From an uncultured Acetatifactor sp. (GTDB taxonomy: Bacteria; Bacillota; Clostridia; Lachnospirales; Lachnospiraceae), in NCBI GenBank assembly GCA_947586055.1, contig CANPXL010000007.1:1-64000 (forward strand): a DNA stretch of 64,000 nt, read 5' to 3'. How positions within the stretch are numbered: the stretch's first letter is position 1; every line of letters starts with the position of its first letter. Positions 61,689-64,000 of the stretch are shown in pieces. The notes beneath the pieces are model-generated. The model was not told where the DNA came from. It did not search any database and saw only the letters and a program-made list of their open reading frames with translations. The position numbers and the translations under genes were made by a program.

Positions 61689-64000
61689 ATGGAGATTCAG
61701 AATATTTTAAAAGAAGTGGATGCCCTTTTGGAAGAGAACAGAGGGGAGGAAGCCGAGAGGCTGATGCTGAAAAGCGCAGATCAGGCGGTGCGGGAGCGGG
61801 ACGATGGCAGTCTGCTCCAGCTTTTGAACGAACTGCTGGGGTATTACCGGGAAGCGGGCCGGGCCGAAGATGCGGAGAAGGTCGGCACGCAGGCGATTCG
61901 GCTGGCGGAGCGGATGGGACTTGAGGGAACGGCTCCCTACGCCACTACCCTGCTGAACGTTGCAAACGCCTGCCGGGCGGGCGGGAGACTGCAGGAGTCC
62001 CTGAAATATTACCTTGAGGTGCAGAAGCTGTACGACCGGCTGTTCGACGGGGACAATATGCTGGTGGCGGGACTGCAGAATAATTTCAGCCTGCTCTATC
62101 AGGAGATGGGGGAATACGAAAAGGCGAAGGCCTGCCAGCTGAGGGCGCTTGAAATTGCGCAGGCCAACAACGCCGCGTACGAAACGGGCGTCACCAACGC
62201 AAATCTCGCGGCTACCTGCATACAGCTGGGAGAACAGGAGGAAGCCAGGGACTACGCGCAGAAGTCGGTAAAGATTTTTGGCAGTCTCGGCGTGGAGGAC
62301 AGTCATTTTGCGGCTGCGCTTGCCTCTCTGGGCGCTTACCATTATCAGAAAAAGGAATTTCAGAGCGCGCTGGAATTTTACACCCGGGCGATGGAGATCG
62401 TGGAGCGCGCGCTCGGGCAGAACGAAGCATATAACAGACTGCGGGAGCACGTGACGGCCTGCAGGCAGGCGCTGACGGAAAGCGATGGACGGGATGGGAT
62501 ATGGGCCGACGGACTTTCCCTGTGCAGGGCGTATTATGAGACGTACGGCAGACCCATGATCAGGGAACGGTTCGGCGCCTATGAGAGCCGGATCGCGGTG
62601 GGACTGGCGGGAAGAGGATCGGACTGCTTCGGGTATGACGATGAGGCTTCCCGGGATCACGACTGGGGCCCGGATTTCTGTCTTTGGGTGACGGACGAAA
62701 CGTATGAAGAGATCGGGGAAGCGCTGGAGAAGGCGTATCTTGCGCTGCCGGAGGAATTTCAGGGATACCGGAGAGCGCCGGCGGTAAACGGACAGGGCCG
62801 GCGGGGCGTATGGCGGATCTCAGATTTTTACAGGTCTCTTACGGGGACGGACCGCTATGAGGACATTGACTGGCGGAATGTGCCGGACTACGCGCTGGCC
62901 GCCGCCGTGAACGGGGAGGTTTTCCGGGACGACGAGGGTATTTTTTGCGCGTTCCGCGACCGGCTGAAGGAGGGATATCCGGAGCAGATCCGGTATCTGA
63001 AGCTGGCGGAAGCGGCCGCGGGCTTTTCCCAGGCCGCCCAGTATAACTTTCTTCGGATGTACAGGAGGGGCGATGAGCTTACCGCCGGCATGATGGCGTG
63101 GGACGGCATCAGGGCGGCCATGAAGCTGCAGCATTATATCGAAGGAAAGTATCCGCCCCACGACAAATGGCTGTTCCGCAGCCTGAAGGAATCCGGGACC
63201 GGCAGAGAGACGGCGGCGCTTTTGGAAGAGATTGGGCGAAACGTGGGAAAAGATTACAAGGCCGCGTTTCTTGCCGTGGAGAAGCTGGGAGAGCATTTCG
63301 CCAGAGAAATGTACGGCCGGGATCTGATCAGCGACATCGAATCCTATCTGGACGCGCACTCCAAAGAACTGGTTTTCAAGGCGTCCCTTGCGGCAAAAAG
63401 TCAGGAAGAGCTTGCGATGGACATCGCGAAGCTGGAGTTTGATGCCTTTGACAAGGTAAAGAACGAGGGAGGCAGGGCAAGCTGCCAGAATGACTGGCCT
63501 ACCTTTTCCATTATGCGAAGGAGCCAGTACCTGACCTGGGACAGGACAATGCTGATGCAATATCTCTATGATTTTCAGAGAGAATACGGCAGAGGGCATA
63601 ACCTGATCGAGGAAAAGTACGGCAGAATGATGGAGAGCACCGCGCCGGAACAATATGAACAGTTTCGGGACCGCTTCCCGGAACTGTCGGAGGAAAAGAA
63701 GGCCATTATCAAACAGATCTGCAGGATGCAGGTGGACTGGATGGAGGAATTCGCCGGAGAGTATCCTGCGCTTGCGGACAACGCCAGAAGCATTCACAGC
63801 TATGAGGACAATCCCTTCGATACCTCCTATGAGACGTATCTGCGGGGGGAGCTGGGAACGTATTCCGACAAGATGCTGGAACTCTACGGCAGATATATTG
63901 TGAGATATGCCAGAGAGGGAAAGAATCCCGCGCGTGATATCATGGGAAACAGCGTGAGGATGTACGGTTATGAGAGTATAGAGGAAGCGGAGCGGAAGAC
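61689..64000 (+). CDS. TPR-nucleotidyltransferase (DUF4037)-DUF4125 protein, 3' end outside window
   Basis: The frame is open from the ATG at 61689 to the window end and is missing from the ORF track because no stop is reached. At least 770 residues are visible. Residues 1-265 are tetratricopeptide repeats (ATTLLNVANACRAG, AGLQNNFSLLYQEMGEYEKA, ALASLGAYHYQKKEF). Residues 275-560 look like a DUF4037 nucleotidyltransferase: GLAGRGSDCFGYDDEASRDHDWGPDF with Gly-Arg-Gly-Ser and an Asp triad. From about 580 the DUF4125 family follows (NDWPTFSIMRRSQYLTW, EEKYGRMMESTAPEQY, GNSVRMYGYESIEEAE). The last motif is near the normal C-terminus, so only a few residues are missing. The substrate is unknown. 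It is preceded by GGGGGAAG. Confidence 0.85.
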   Translation, partial: MEIQNILKEVDALLEENRGEEAERLMLKSADQAVRERDDGSLLQLLNELLGYYREAGRAEDAEKVGTQAIRLAERMGLEGTAPYATTLLNVANACRAGGRLQESLKYYLEVQKLYDRLFDGDNMLVAGLQNNFSLLYQEMGEYEKAKACQLRALEIAQANNAAYETGVTNANLAATCIQLGEQEEARDYAQKSVKIFGSLGVEDSHFAAALASLGAYHYQKKEFQSALEFYTRAMEIVERALGQNEAYNRLREHVTACRQALTESDGRDGIWADGLSLCRAYYETYGRPMIRERFGAYESRIAVGLAGRGSDCFGYDDEASRDHDWGPDFCLWVTDETYEEIGEALEKAYLALPEEFQGYRRAPAVNGQGRRGVWRISDFYRSLTGTDRYEDIDWRNVPDYALAAAVNGEVFRDDEGIFCAFRDRLKEGYPEQIRYLKLAEAAAGFSQAAQYNFLRMYRRGDELTAGMMAWDGIRAAMKLQHYIEGKYPPHDKWLFRSLKESGTGRETAALLEEIGRNVGKDYKAAFLAVEKLGEHFAREMYGRDLISDIESYLDAHSKELVFKASLAAKSQEELAMDIAKLEFDAFDKVKNEGGRASCQNDWPTFSIMRRSQYLTWDRTMLMQYLYDFQREYGRGHNLIEEKYGRMMESTAPEQYEQFRDRFPELSEEKKAIIKQICRMQVDWMEEFAGEYPALADNARSIHSYEDNPFDTSYETYLRGELGTYSDKMLELYGRYIVRYAREGKNPARDIMGNSVRMYGYESIEEAERK

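Noticed and set aside
1-64000. tRNA, rRNA or IS transposase genes
   Set aside because: No T-arm or rRNA-like stretch and no transposase or integrase motif was found on either strand.

Overview
The window reads as a chromosomal stretch from an anaerobic Firmicute of the class Clostridia, most like Lachnospiraceae. The signs are AddAB instead of RecBCD, a TPP-riboswitch ThiT transporter, a CD3324-type regulator, an AgrC/AgrA-type two-component pair, a dlt-like operon, many intracellular glycoside hydrolases, and strong GGAGG-type ribosome binding sites. This assignment is inferred from gene content. No rRNA or tRNA gene and no CRISPR array was seen.

Left part (1-12.4 kb), accessory in character. 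The window opens in the tail of an SH3-like, probably phage- or element-encoded protein that ends in a clean intrinsic terminator. About 35 bases later the sequence switches abruptly, inside the D-loop region of an ABC ATPase, into an 800-residue FtsX-type permease. The transporter therefore lacks its Walker A and B half. Next come a DUF5060/DUF4038-type glycoside hydrolase with a near-consensus promoter, a HAD phosphatase-like protein, and a small promoter-terminator unit that is probably a small RNA. An AgrC/AgrA-type kinase and LytTR regulator follow. A pair of 13-bp direct repeats 20 bp apart, just in front of a weak promoter, links that regulator to the next gene, a two-repeat lipoprotein. 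An AAA/DUF4143 ATPase and a CD3324-methyltransferase fusion close the region. From about 4.8 to 11.2 kb the DNA is visibly more AT-rich than the rest.

Middle part (12.5-34.7 kb). A conserved hypothetical overlaps a 3-methyladenine glycosylase and is followed by addB-addA. Convergent to addA lies a cytoplasmic sugar-binding-protein/GGDEF fusion, divergent from a GH27 alpha-galactosidase and a zinc-ribbon protein. One tightly spaced run (24.9-34.0 kb) then holds an Ig-like/transglutaminase surface protein, an Asp/Glu racemase, an adenylating enzyme, a carrier protein, an MBOAT acyltransferase, an SGNH-like membrane protein, a lipoprotein and a GH10 xylanase fused to a flavin-type PPOX domain. 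The middle genes look like a dlt system (activate an amino acid, load it on a carrier, move it across the membrane, esterify a surface polymer), but with a dedicated acidic amino-acid racemase in front. A very strong bidirectional terminator separates this run from thiT.

Right part (34.7-64 kb). thiT has a full set of promoter, TPP riboswitch, terminator and RBS-sequestering hairpin. Then come a TetM-like GTPase fused to a YacP/Rae1-like NYN nuclease, a GH2 enzyme, an MraY-like transferase, GreA, a HAD-CPBP protease fusion, a family 2 glycosyltransferase, glutamate synthase (gltB, gltD) behind a promoter that runs straight into a terminator, and a SNF2 helicase. The window ends in a second-messenger cluster: a FecR protein with InlB-type repeat, a CHASE2 adenylate cyclase, a GAF/HD-GYP phosphodiesterase, a sugar-isomerase-like TIM barrel, and a TPR-nucleotidyltransferase-DUF4125 protein that runs off the end and is absent from the ORF track.

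The most promising candidates for something new are the racemase-containing dlt-like operon, the TetM-like/NYN fusion, the FecR/cyclase/HD-GYP cluster and the GH10-PPOX fusion. All functional statements rest on motif recognition by eye; no database search was run.
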